Part shown: in pieces, positions 1 to 5,116 of the stretch
How positions within the stretch are numbered: the stretch's first letter is position 1
Layout of the letters: every line of letters begins with the position of its first letter
NCBI GenBank assembly: GCA_009927065.1
Contig: RFNU01000161.1
Coordinates: forward strand, 1-5,116
Length of the DNA: 5,116 nt
Source of the DNA: a bacterium
GTDB lineage: Bacteria; Pseudomonadota; Gammaproteobacteria; Berkiellales; Berkiellaceae
Reading direction: 5' to 3'
Position numbers and translations under genes: made by a program
The notes under the pieces: model-generated
Database searches by the model: none
Seen by the model: only the letters and a program-made list of their open reading frames with translations
Told to the model about the DNA's origin: nothing

Positions 1-1
1 A

Positions 2-1426
2 GATAATACCAGAACTTATAGATCCTCTCCAATCCAGATACCAGGTACCCAATGGAATGATATAGCAGGTGGTAGTGCTTATTCCTTAGCTCGTAAATCC
101 GATGGTACCTTATGGGCATGGGGTTATAATTCTTTAGGCCAACTAGGAGACAATACCACAACTGCTAGATCCTCTCCAGTCCAGGTACCAGGTACTCAAT
201 GGAATGATATAGCAACTGGTTATGCCCATTCCTTAGCTCGTAAATCCGATGGTACCTTATGGGCATGGGGTTTTAATTCTTTAGGCCAACTAGGAGACAA
301 TACCACAACTTGTAGATCCTCTCCAATCCAGGTACCAGGTACTTCCTGGAATGATATAGCAAATGGTTTTTTTCATTCCTTAGCTCGTAAATCCGATGGT
401 ACCTTATGGGTATGGGGTAATAATCCTTATGGCGCACTAGGAGACAATACCACAACTTATAGATCCTCTCCAGTCCAGATACCAGGTACTCAATGGAATG
501 ATATAGTAGGTGGTTTTTATCATTCCTTAGCTCGTAAATCCGATGGTACTTTATGGTCATGGGGTGGTAATGGTAGTGGTCAACTAGGAGACAATACTAT
601 AACTTGTAGATCCTCTCCAGTCCAGATACCAGGTACCCAATGGAATGATATAGCAAGTGGCCGTTGTCATTCCTTAGCCCGTAAATCCGATGGCACCTTA
701 TGGGTATGGGGTTATGATTTTTATGGCCAACTAGGAGACAATATCACAACTTGTAGTTCCTCTCCAGTCCAGATACCAGGTACCCAATGGAATGATATAG
801 AAGGTGGTGATGGTCATTCCTTAGCCCGTAAATCCAATGGCACCTTATGGGCATGGGGTTATAATGTTTATGGCCAACTAGGAGACAATACCACAACTCC
901 AAGTTCCTCTCCAATCCAGATACCAGGTACCCAATGGAATGATATAGCAGGTGGTTTTTTTCATTCCTTAGCTCGTAAATCCGATGGTACTTTATGGGCA
1001 TGGGGTTATAATCCTTATGGCGCACTAGGAGACAATACCGCAACTAGTAGATCCTCTCCAATCCAGGTACCAGGTACCCAATGGAATGATATAGCAGGTA
1101 TTGGTCAGCATTCCTTAGCTCGTAAATCTGATGGTACTTTATGGGCATGGGGTTATAATTATTTTGGCCAACTAGGAAACAATACCAGAACTTATAGATC
1201 CTCTCCAATCCAGGTACCAGGTACCCAATGGAATGATATAGTAGGTGGCCGTCATCATTCCTTAGCTCGTAAATCCGATGGTACCTTATGGTCATGGGGT
1301 TATAATCCTCAAGGCCAACTAGGAGACAATACCGCAACTAATAGATCCTCTCCAATCCAGGTACCAGGTACCCAATGGAATGGTATAGCAAGTGGTTATC
1401 ATCATCCCTTAGCTCGTAAGGCGTAA
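2..1426 (+). CDS. RCC1-repeat beta-propeller protein, 5' truncated (474 residues visible)
   Basis: This is the C-terminal part of an RCC1-type (regulator of chromosome condensation/BNR-like) repeat protein. The frame is open from position 2 to a TAA at 1424-1426, and the start lies upstream of the window. Each 49-residue repeat has the order GDNTxT, SSPxQxPGTQWNDI, xGxxHSLARKSDGTLW and WGxNxxGQL. The GxLG, W-W-G and HSLA elements are the typical RCC1 blade signature. Repeats are nearly identical except at a few codons. The last repeat stops after LARKA, halfway through a blade. RCC1 folds are usually seven-bladed propellers that bind proteins or other ligands through their loops. Phage genomes carry such proteins, and a fibre, adhesin or other virion-surface role is likely here but unproven. 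No signal peptide can be assessed because the N terminus is missing. Minus-strand ORFs over this region are shadows of the repeats. The family call is firm; the function is inferred. Confidence 0.93.
   Translation, partial: DNTRTYRSSPIQIPGTQWNDIAGGSAYSLARKSDGTLWAWGYNSLGQLGDNTTTARSSPVQVPGTQWNDIATGYAHSLARKSDGTLWAWGFNSLGQLGDNTTTCRSSPIQVPGTSWNDIANGFFHSLARKSDGTLWVWGNNPYGALGDNTTTYRSSPVQIPGTQWNDIVGGFYHSLARKSDGTLWSWGGNGSGQLGDNTITCRSSPVQIPGTQWNDIASGRCHSLARKSDGTLWVWGYDFYGQLGDNITTCSSSPVQIPGTQWNDIEGGDGHSLARKSNGTLWAWGYNVYGQLGDNTTTPSSSPIQIPGTQWNDIAGGFFHSLARKSDGTLWAWGYNPYGALGDNTATSRSSPIQVPGTQWNDIAGIGQHSLARKSDGTLWAWGYNYFGQLGNNTRTYRSSPIQVPGTQWNDIVGGRHHSLARKSDGTLWSWGYNPQGQLGDNTATNRSSPIQVPGTQWNGIASGYHHPLARKA
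2..1426 (+). repeat. Tandem 147-bp repeat array, about 9.7 copies
   Basis: Direct in-frame repeats have a strict 147-nt period. The 'gatggtacc'-type landmark (KSDGT) recurs at 101, 248, 395, 542, 689, 836 (as aat), 983, 1130 and 1277. Counting units from the GDN codons, they begin at 146, 293, 440, 587, 734, 881, 1028, 1175 and 1322. One unit before these is clipped by the window edge, and the last one ends after 105 nt. No unit has an indel, so every copy keeps the reading frame. Most differences in the scaffold are synonymous (acc/act, gct/gcc, ggt/ggc) or conservative (Val/Ile). The array is fully explained as coding RCC1 blades. Such similarity between units implies recent amplification or ongoing homogenisation by recombination, and it could also cause collapse or expansion during short-read assembly. 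Confidence 0.95.
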
Positions 1427-1473
1427 GGCAGTTTAGCTATCAAATACAATAATACTGTTTAACTTAACTTTTT

Positions 1474-1480
1474 TATAAAT
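1474..1480 (+). promoter_or_regulatory. Possible phage late-promoter-like box (TATAAAT)
   Basis: In the only intergenic gap of the window (1427-1481, 55 nt, very AT-rich), a TATAAAT follows a run of T. It resembles the TATAAATA late promoter of T4-like phages. It sits only one base before the ATG at 1482, so a transcript starting about 10 nt downstream would begin inside the gene. It would then suit only the in-frame ATG at 1509. The match may be chance in AT-rich DNA. No convincing hairpin terminator for the upstream RCC1 gene and no Shine-Dalgarno sequence were seen in the gap. Confidence 0.18.
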
Positions 1481-1481
1481 T

Positions 1482-2063
1482 ATGCTTTTATTTGATTATG
1501 TTACGGTGATGCCAAACTGCTTAAATGATTCTTTAATTGATATGTATTTGTCATTAAAAGAACAAGAAGTTTCTCCGGCACTTACCGGTTATTCCGATAA
1601 CCAAAAAACAAACCTTGAGTATCGTAAAACAAATTGGATTCCTATACCTTATGACCTTTTACAACAAACTCAGGCCTCCATTACTTCTTTTTATAATGGT
1701 ATGCTTCTTGACAAATATAAGCAACCAATTAAATTCATTGAACCCACACAATTACTCCATTACCCCGTTGGTGGTGAATATAAAGAACACAATGATTCTG
1801 AAGATTTTGTCCACGGAAAACTGACAAGAGTTTGCGAAAGAGACTTGTCGATTTTAGCCTACCTAAATGATGACTATGAAGGTGGTGAACTTGAACTAAA
1901 TAATTTTAATGTGACATTTAAACCAAAGGCTGGAACTGTGATTTGCTTTCCCTCCTACATTGAATTCACGCACCGAGTTTATCCGGTGACCAAAGGTAAC
2001 AGATATACACTTGCAACATGGATATGCACCTATGAACGAATCTACTCCAGACCATACTTATGA
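1482..2063 (+). CDS. 2OG-Fe(II) oxygenase, prolyl-4-hydroxylase-like fold (193 aa)
   Basis: This is a predicted 2-oxoglutarate- and Fe(II)-dependent dioxygenase. Such enzymes hydroxylate a substrate, commonly a protein side chain, while decarboxylating 2-oxoglutarate to succinate. The double-stranded beta-helix signature is complete. YPVGGEYKEHND gives the HxD iron ligands His103 and Asp105. LNDDYEGGELEL (about 128-139) is the usual strand and turn after the HxD. FPSYIEFTHRV gives the distal ligand His164, and GNRYTLATW places the 2OG-binding Arg174 ten residues later. The length is normal for small phage and bacterial members. The start at 1482 is preferred over the in-frame ATG at 1509 because residues 2-20 (LLFDYVTVMPNCLNDSLID) look like the first core strand and helix of the family. 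There is no clear ribosome-binding site. The 3' end overlaps the next gene by 32 nt. The substrate is unknown; proline, lysine or asparagine in a phage or host protein are options. It aligns residue for residue with the catalytic half of the gene at 4399. Confidence 0.88.
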   Translation: MLLFDYVTVMPNCLNDSLIDMYLSLKEQEVSPALTGYSDNQKTNLEYRKTNWIPIPYDLLQQTQASITSFYNGMLLDKYKQPIKFIEPTQLLHYPVGGEYKEHNDSEDFVHGKLTRVCERDLSILAYLNDDYEGGELELNNFNVTFKPKAGTVICFPSYIEFTHRVYPVTKGNRYTLATWICTYERIYSRPYL

Positions 2064-2673
2064 CAAAGAAGGTTTTCTAATACTTCGAAAATTTATACCA
2101 CATTTTTTCGCTGACTACCTTAAAATCTATTTCGACACATTAAAAACAAACGATAAATTACAAAAAGGTGATGCACAAGTTGGTAATTCTTTGTGTACCT
2201 ATGGTGACCCAGCCTTTGATACTTTTATGCTCATGTCGGCACCTTTGATTTCTGGTGCCGTAGGAAAGCAATTATTTCCAACTTATACTTACGCACGAAT
2301 TTATTACAAAGGCTCCGAATTACTTCCACATATTGATCGAGATGAGTGTGAACATTCGGTATCGGTATTTCTTGGTGGTGAATATGATACGCTATGGCCA
2401 ATTTGGATGCTAAATAAAGAAGTACACAAGCAACCTCAAATGTGTGCGCTTTATTCTGGTGATGCCGTAGTTTATCAGGGAAACAAAGTACACCATTGGC
2501 GTGATGGTTTCGAGGGCACCTCACACTATCAATTGTTTATGCACTTTGTTGAAGCCGATGGCAAACACAAGGATAAAATTTACGACACTCGCCCCTTTAT
2601 AGGATTACCAAGTGACACAAAAAAAGATTATGGACTTTCAAGCGATCAACGACCAAGCGAAGAACCTGTTTGA
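2032..2673 (+). CDS. 2OG-Fe(II) oxygenase-like protein, second type (213 aa)
   Basis: This is a divergent 2OG-Fe(II) oxygenase-fold protein, not a close paralogue of its upstream neighbour. The N terminus YDKEGFLILRKFIP (about 10-23) resembles the helix and strand that open many phytanoyl-CoA- or prolyl-hydroxylase-like proteins. The HxD motif is in KGSELLPHIDRDEC (His100, Asp102). The distal His lies in SGDAVVYQGNKVHHWRDGF (His154 or His155, the latter in the HW pair). The usual Arg of the C-terminal 2OG site is not obvious; candidates are Arg157 or a residue in the HYQLFMHFV strand (about 165-173). The tail after residue 178 is charged and probably disordered. ATG 2032 was chosen: an upstream in-frame TTG at 2011 would only lengthen the overlap, and the next in-frame ATG lies far inside the fold. 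It overlaps the previous gene by 32 nt and the next by 44 nt, which suggests coupled translation. Substrate unknown. Confidence 0.82.
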   Translation: MNESTPDHTYDKEGFLILRKFIPHFFADYLKIYFDTLKTNDKLQKGDAQVGNSLCTYGDPAFDTFMLMSAPLISGAVGKQLFPTYTYARIYYKGSELLPHIDRDECEHSVSVFLGGEYDTLWPIWMLNKEVHKQPQMCALYSGDAVVYQGNKVHHWRDGFEGTSHYQLFMHFVEADGKHKDKIYDTRPFIGLPSDTKKDYGLSSDQRPSEEPV

Positions 2674-3811
2674 CCAAAAACAATTTTCTGAAGCTCTTCA
2701 ATTACTTGATCGTCCCGACCTACCAAAAGAACTCATACCAAATTTAGCCAAGTGCTATTATTACACTTCAAGGGCTCCCGAGGCTCTTGAATTGTTATTG
2801 CCACTGAAGAAAGATTCGAACCTTTGGATTGATACGGCTCTTTATTACAATGCCATAGGAAACCATGATAAGGCTCTTGAAATTTATGAGACATTAAATA
2901 AAGAAGATTCAAAAGTTGCTTTTAATATAGCCTGGCATTACCTAAGAAACAATGAATTTTCAAAAGGGTTTAAACTCATACAAAAAGGGTCTGAAGTAAG
3001 ATCCTGGGGTCACGAATACCTCCACCTTGAAAATGGCATCGTTCATCCCGAGAACCGATGGAGTGGCCAACAAACCAATCATTTAGTTCTTTTACTTGAA
3101 GGTGGTCTGGGCGATGAATTTATTTTTTTACGATGGGCCAATTACCTTAAAACAAAATGTAATAAGTTAACTATTCTTTGTAACCCATCCCTTCTTCGTT
3201 TACTGACCAATGCTGGGTATGATGTAATGCCAAGTAGCGCACTGAAAGAATTGGACTACGATCATTATGCACCAAGTATGGCCTTACCCGATATTCTTGG
3301 TTTAAACTCACCACAAGAACATGTCGTTTTTCCTTATATAAAATCCTATGTTGAACCATTTATTACCAAACAAATGAATGTTATGGCCAATGGTCGAAAA
3401 AAGATTGGCATTAAATGGTTCGGAAATCCAGAGTTCGAACATGACCAATTTAGAACTGTACCCTCAGATGCACTGAAGGGCCTTGAAGAATTTGGTCAAT
3501 TATTTTCTTTGCAATTTGAAGACGGTGACCCAAGAATACCAAACTGCCAAGAAATCATTCGAGATTGGCAAGATACCTATTCGGTTTTTAGTAGCCTTGA
3601 TTTAATGGTGACCAGTTGTACCAGTACCGCACATTTAGCTGGTGCCATGGGTATACCTGTCATTGTTTTAGTTCCATTAGTACCGTATTTCGTATGGGCT
3701 TCTGATACAATGCCCTGGTATCCAAAAAATGTAAAGGTTCTCAGACAAACTAAATACAATGACTGGTCTGAAACCGTGAAAGAACTATACCATGAAATAT
3801 CAAGAATTTAA
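2630..3811 (+). CDS. TPR protein fused to a glycosyltransferase family 9-like (heptosyltransferase-type) domain (393 aa)
   Basis: Residues 1-125 form about three to four degenerate TPR helix pairs (e.g. AKNLFDQKQFSEALQLL, LYYNAIGNHDKALEIYETL), a protein-binding module. From about residue 150 the sequence matches the GT-B glycosyltransferase 9 pattern often fused to TPRs in bacteria. It has LLLEGGLGDEFIFLRW (154-169, nucleotide-sugar enzyme glycine loop), KIGIKWFGNPEFEHDQFRTV (258-277), and DTYSVFSSLDLMVTSCTSTAHLAGAMGIPV (315-344, written here in two joined parts: DTYSVFSSLDLMVTS then CTSTAHLAGAMGIPV). MPWYP (361-365) follows near the end. The family moves sugars from nucleotide donors to lipopolysaccharide or protein, so sugar transfer onto a TPR-bound protein is a plausible role. 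ATG 2630 is preferred over GTG 2612. It overlaps the upstream gene by 44 nt and the downstream gene by 20 nt. Acceptor and sugar are not readable from sequence, and loss of activity is possible. Confidence 0.85.
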   Translation: MDFQAINDQAKNLFDQKQFSEALQLLDRPDLPKELIPNLAKCYYYTSRAPEALELLLPLKKDSNLWIDTALYYNAIGNHDKALEIYETLNKEDSKVAFNIAWHYLRNNEFSKGFKLIQKGSEVRSWGHEYLHLENGIVHPENRWSGQQTNHLVLLLEGGLGDEFIFLRWANYLKTKCNKLTILCNPSLLRLLTNAGYDVMPSSALKELDYDHYAPSMALPDILGLNSPQEHVVFPYIKSYVEPFITKQMNVMANGRKKIGIKWFGNPEFEHDQFRTVPSDALKGLEEFGQLFSLQFEDGDPRIPNCQEIIRDWQDTYSVFSSLDLMVTSCTSTAHLAGAMGIPVIVLVPLVPYFVWASDTMPWYPKNVKVLRQTKYNDWSETVKELYHEISRI

Positions 3812-4193
3812 ATTATTTCCAACAACTGTCTTGCGTTTTGATTGCTCTGAGGTGATTACAAATGATGATGTAAACGCTATGATTTTCGACATTGATAAAA
3901 TTTGTGACAATGGTAAGTATATACAAGACGATGAAAAAACTCCCAAATATCAAAGTAAACCTATTTTATTTTTAGATGAAGCCCCAGAAATTTGGCAGAA
4001 ACTTAAATATACCTTTTTAAATTCTTGCCAACAATATTTACATACCGTGAATGATTTTGTCAATAATCAAAACTCAATGCAATTCACTGGTGCTCGAGCA
4101 TGGTTTTACAAGGGCTGGAAATCCTTTAATGCACACAAACCAACCCATGGCATAATCACAACCCTTCGTTTCTTTCGGGTGTATTTTATTTAA
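3792..4193 (+). CDS. TIGR02466-type 2OG-Fe(II) oxygenase, N-terminal part before a frameshift
   Basis: The frame opens with MKYQEFKLFPTTVLRFD, the typical start of the TIGR02466 / 2OG-FeII_Oxy_5 family (small putative 2OG oxygenases frequent in marine phages and bacteria). Family-like sequence continues through FTGARAWFYKGWKSFNAHK (about 98-116). After codon 116 the frame leaves the family and ends 17 residues later at a TAA (4191-4193). The missing catalytic half continues in another frame at about 4142-4399. With one base restored the product would be 202 aa, the usual length. The ATG overlaps the end of the TPR-glycosyltransferase gene by 20 nt. If the frameshift is real, the 133-residue product lacks all iron ligands and should be inactive; if it is a sequencing error, the gene is intact and would span 3792-4399. 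Confidence 0.8.
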   Translation: MKYQEFKLFPTTVLRFDCSEVITNDDVNAMIFDIDKICDNGKYIQDDEKTPKYQSKPILFLDEAPEIWQKLKYTFLNSCQQYLHTVNDFVNNQNSMQFTGARAWFYKGWKSFNAHKPTHGIITTLRFFRVYFI

Positions 4194-4399
4194 GTGTTCC
4201 TGGAAATGAAAACGAAGGCGGTACCGAATTTATGGACCCAAGACAAAATGAATCTCATGGTGTTCGTAATCAATTTATCGCACCAATTAATTTAACTTGG
4301 GTTATTTTTCCAGGGTGGCTCTATCATCGTTCGAGCTATTGTGATACTGAAACACCTAGGTATGTCATTGCTGCCGATTCTTATGTAAAAGTGCGATAA
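4142..4399 (+). pseudogene. C-terminal catalytic half of the frameshifted TIGR02466-type oxygenase
   Basis: This frame has no start codon of its own at its 5' end but continues the preceding gene exactly. It reads NPWHNHNPSFLSGVFYLSVP, then GGTEFMDPR, then WVIFPGWLYHRSSYCDTETPRY, ending in TAA at 4397-4399. These are the conserved blocks of the family. In the repaired 202-residue protein, His121 and His123 form the first ligand motif, His179 the distal ligand, and Arg190 the likely 2OG contact. The break lies between about 4131 and 4150. Adding one A to the AAA at 4137-4139 would give NAHKTNPWHNH and join both halves seamlessly. No canonical X-XXY-YYZ slippery heptamer in the correct frame was seen, so programmed -1 slippage is less likely than a one-base deletion or an error. 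The terminal TAA shares its last A with the next start codon. Confidence 0.8.
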
Positions 4400-4986
4400 T
4401 GTACCAACAGTTTATTCACACAAAACCGGAAGTCAAAGAGGTGGCCACTGATATTTTGGCCGTTGAATTTTGGAAGCCAGAGTTTTGTGAGTATGTCATT
4501 GAGGCTGCCGAAAACATAGGTGGTTTTGAAAGTCATCCAAGTGATCCGGTACCTGGTTCGGAGCTTCGCATAAATAAAATTTCCGAAGACCTTTACACTT
4601 CTTATTGTAGACATTGGAAATACATATTGCAACCCATTCTTGAAGATTATTATCAACTTCCATCGGAGCAATGGTTCTTTGGTTGGAAAGTTCCGTTCAT
4701 TATTAAGTATACAATGAACGGTCAAAGAAATTTAAGAAAACATTTTGATGGCAGCTTAATTACGGGATCAGTGAAATTAAATGATAAATACAGAGGTGCC
4801 GAGTTAGTATTTCCTAGGCAAAAGTTTTCAAATAAGAATGTTCCTATTGGTTGGATTTTACTTTGGCCAAGCAGTATACAACATTTACATTTTTGTGATG
4901 ATTTAATAGAGGGTACAAAATATTCTTTGACTTGTTGGACTAAACAGGATATAAAAGAGCAAGGAATTAATTATAAGGATGTTTAA
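4399..4986 (+). CDS. 2OG-Fe(II) oxygenase, procollagen-lysyl-hydroxylase-like (195 aa)
   Basis: This is a predicted 2OG-Fe(II) dioxygenase resembling the catalytic domain of procollagen-lysine hydroxylases (PLOD). The N-terminal segment ATDILAVEFWKPEFCEYVIE (16-35) is the family-like opening strand and helix. The HxD motif is in NLRKHFDGS (His115, Asp117). LNDKYRGAELVFPRQ (about 127-141) is the following strand and turn. The distal region is WPSSIQHLHFCDDLIEGTKYSLTCW. Aligned with the oxygenase at 1482, His164 is the distal ligand, and Lys174 stands where the other enzyme has the 2OG-binding Arg. That swap keeps the positive charge, so activity is plausible. The gene begins in a TAATG overlap with the preceding stop and ends in another TAATG with the following RCC1 gene, a layout typical of translational reinitiation. 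Substrate unknown; a lysine in a phage structural or repeat protein is one option. Confidence 0.85.
   Translation: MYQQFIHTKPEVKEVATDILAVEFWKPEFCEYVIEAAENIGGFESHPSDPVPGSELRINKISEDLYTSYCRHWKYILQPILEDYYQLPSEQWFFGWKVPFIIKYTMNGQRNLRKHFDGSLITGSVKLNDKYRGAELVFPRQKFSNKNVPIGWILLWPSSIQHLHFCDDLIEGTKYSLTCWTKQDIKEQGINYKDV
4975..4979 (+). promoter_or_regulatory. Shine-Dalgarno sequence of the downstream RCC1 gene
   Basis: AAGGA lies six bases before the ATG at 4986, inside the last codons of the upstream oxygenase. It is the clearest ribosome-binding site in the window; the other starts have only weak purine stretches or none. It supports the 4986 start and suggests that the RCC1 gene is translated both by coupling and by independent initiation, possibly at a higher level than the enzymes. 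Confidence 0.5.
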
Positions 4987-5116
4987 TGGTAACTAAAAAT
5001 GTATTTCGTTTAAAGGAATATTATGAATTAGTTTTGGCTGGTTGTGTGGGTTATGATGGCATTGGTGATCCTGGTGAATTATGGGTATGGGGTCGTAATA
5101 ATTTTGGCCAACTAGG
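4986..5116 (+). CDS. Second RCC1-repeat protein, N-terminal fragment (43 residues, cut by window end)
   Basis: The gene starts in TAATG and encodes MVTKNVFRLKEYYELVLAG, a short leader, followed by a glycine-rich stretch and GELWVWGRNNFGQLG, the second half of an RCC1 blade. It then leaves the window still open. No hydrophobic signal peptide is evident. The blade half matches the repeats at the other end of the window in protein and in DNA: the 15-nt block ttatgggtatggggt at 5079-5093 also occurs at 404-418 and 698-712. It begins at the half-blade where the upstream RCC1 protein stops (LARKA), as expected if N- and C-terminal halves close the propeller together. It is probably a paralogue of the protein ending at 1426, with a similar, unproven surface-binding role. 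Confidence 0.85.
   Translation, partial: MVTKNVFRLKEYYELVLAGCVGYDGIGDPGELWVWGRNNFGQL

Noticed and set aside
273..1337. Long minus-strand reading frames across the RCC1 array (273-560, 744-1043, 1044-1337) with their own repeated peptides
   Set aside because: They are the antisense of the 147-bp repeats. The plus frame has clear RCC1 motifs and synonymous third-position changes, so the minus frames are shadows.
2..1426. Array of regularly spaced repeats resembling a CRISPR or satellite
   Set aside because: The 147-nt unit is coding throughout, stays in frame, and lacks short palindromic repeats with unique spacers; it encodes RCC1 blades.
2..1426. Recurrent GGTACC palindromes (often two per unit) as possible protein-binding or restriction-related sites
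   Set aside because: They fall at fixed codons for Gly-Thr in PGTQW and DGTLW, appear as ggtact in several units, and are explained by repeat duplication.
1427..1481. Possible terminator hairpin after the first RCC1 gene (CAGT...ACTG before a T-run)
   Set aside because: Only four pairs with a mismatch next to them and a long loop; too weak to call.
1615..1824. Plus-strand ORF of 69 codons inside the first oxygenase gene
   Set aside because: It lies wholly within 1482-2063 in another frame, and the HxD motif of the real gene spans its end. No domain or ribosome-binding site supports it.
4131..4151. Programmed -1 ribosomal frameshift site in the third oxygenase
   Set aside because: No X-XXY-YYZ heptamer in the upstream frame and no clear downstream stem were found by eye. 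A one-base deletion in the A run explains the break more simply, though slippage is kept as a test in the findings.
2231..4725. Other opposite-strand ORFs (2231-2524, 3171-3359, 3577-3759, 4381-4725)
   Set aside because: Each lies inside a plus-strand gene with recognisable family motifs, has no recognisable domain, and follows from codon bias of the real gene.

Overview
The window looks like a late or accessory block of an AT-rich marine tailed-phage genome, most plausibly a T4-like myovirus of picocyanobacteria or SAR11. A hypervariable island of a marine bacterium cannot be excluded. Three things suggest a phage: all genes lie on the + strand and nearly all overlap; several small, divergent 2-oxoglutarate/Fe(II) (2OG) oxygenases sit side by side, as is common in cyanophages and pelagiphages; and RCC1-repeat proteins flank them. 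No phage hallmark gene (terminase, portal, capsid) is present, so this assignment is inference.

Layout. Positions 2-1426 are the 3' part of an RCC1-repeat protein built from about 9.7 copies of an exact 147-bp (49-residue) unit. A 55-nt AT-rich gap (1427-1481) follows. Five genes then fill 1482-4986, each overlapping the next: a 2OG oxygenase (1482-2063), a second and different 2OG oxygenase (2032-2673), a TPR protein fused to a glycosyltransferase family 9-like domain (2630-3811), a third oxygenase of the TIGR02466 type broken by one frameshift (3792-4399), and a fourth, lysyl-hydroxylase-like oxygenase (4399-4986). A second RCC1-repeat gene starts at 4986 and runs off the window end.

How the genes may work together. 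Four hydroxylase-type enzymes and one glycosyltransferase-type enzyme in one translationally coupled cluster, between two genes for surface-type repeat proteins, suggest a post-translational modification module. Its substrates could be the RCC1 proteins (possible fibre or receptor-binding proteins), another virion protein, or a host target. The RCC1 repeats carry changes concentrated in a few codons on an almost frozen scaffold, which suggests diversified binding loops. Both ideas are inferences. The repeat architecture, the motifs, the overlaps and the frameshift can be read directly in the sequence.
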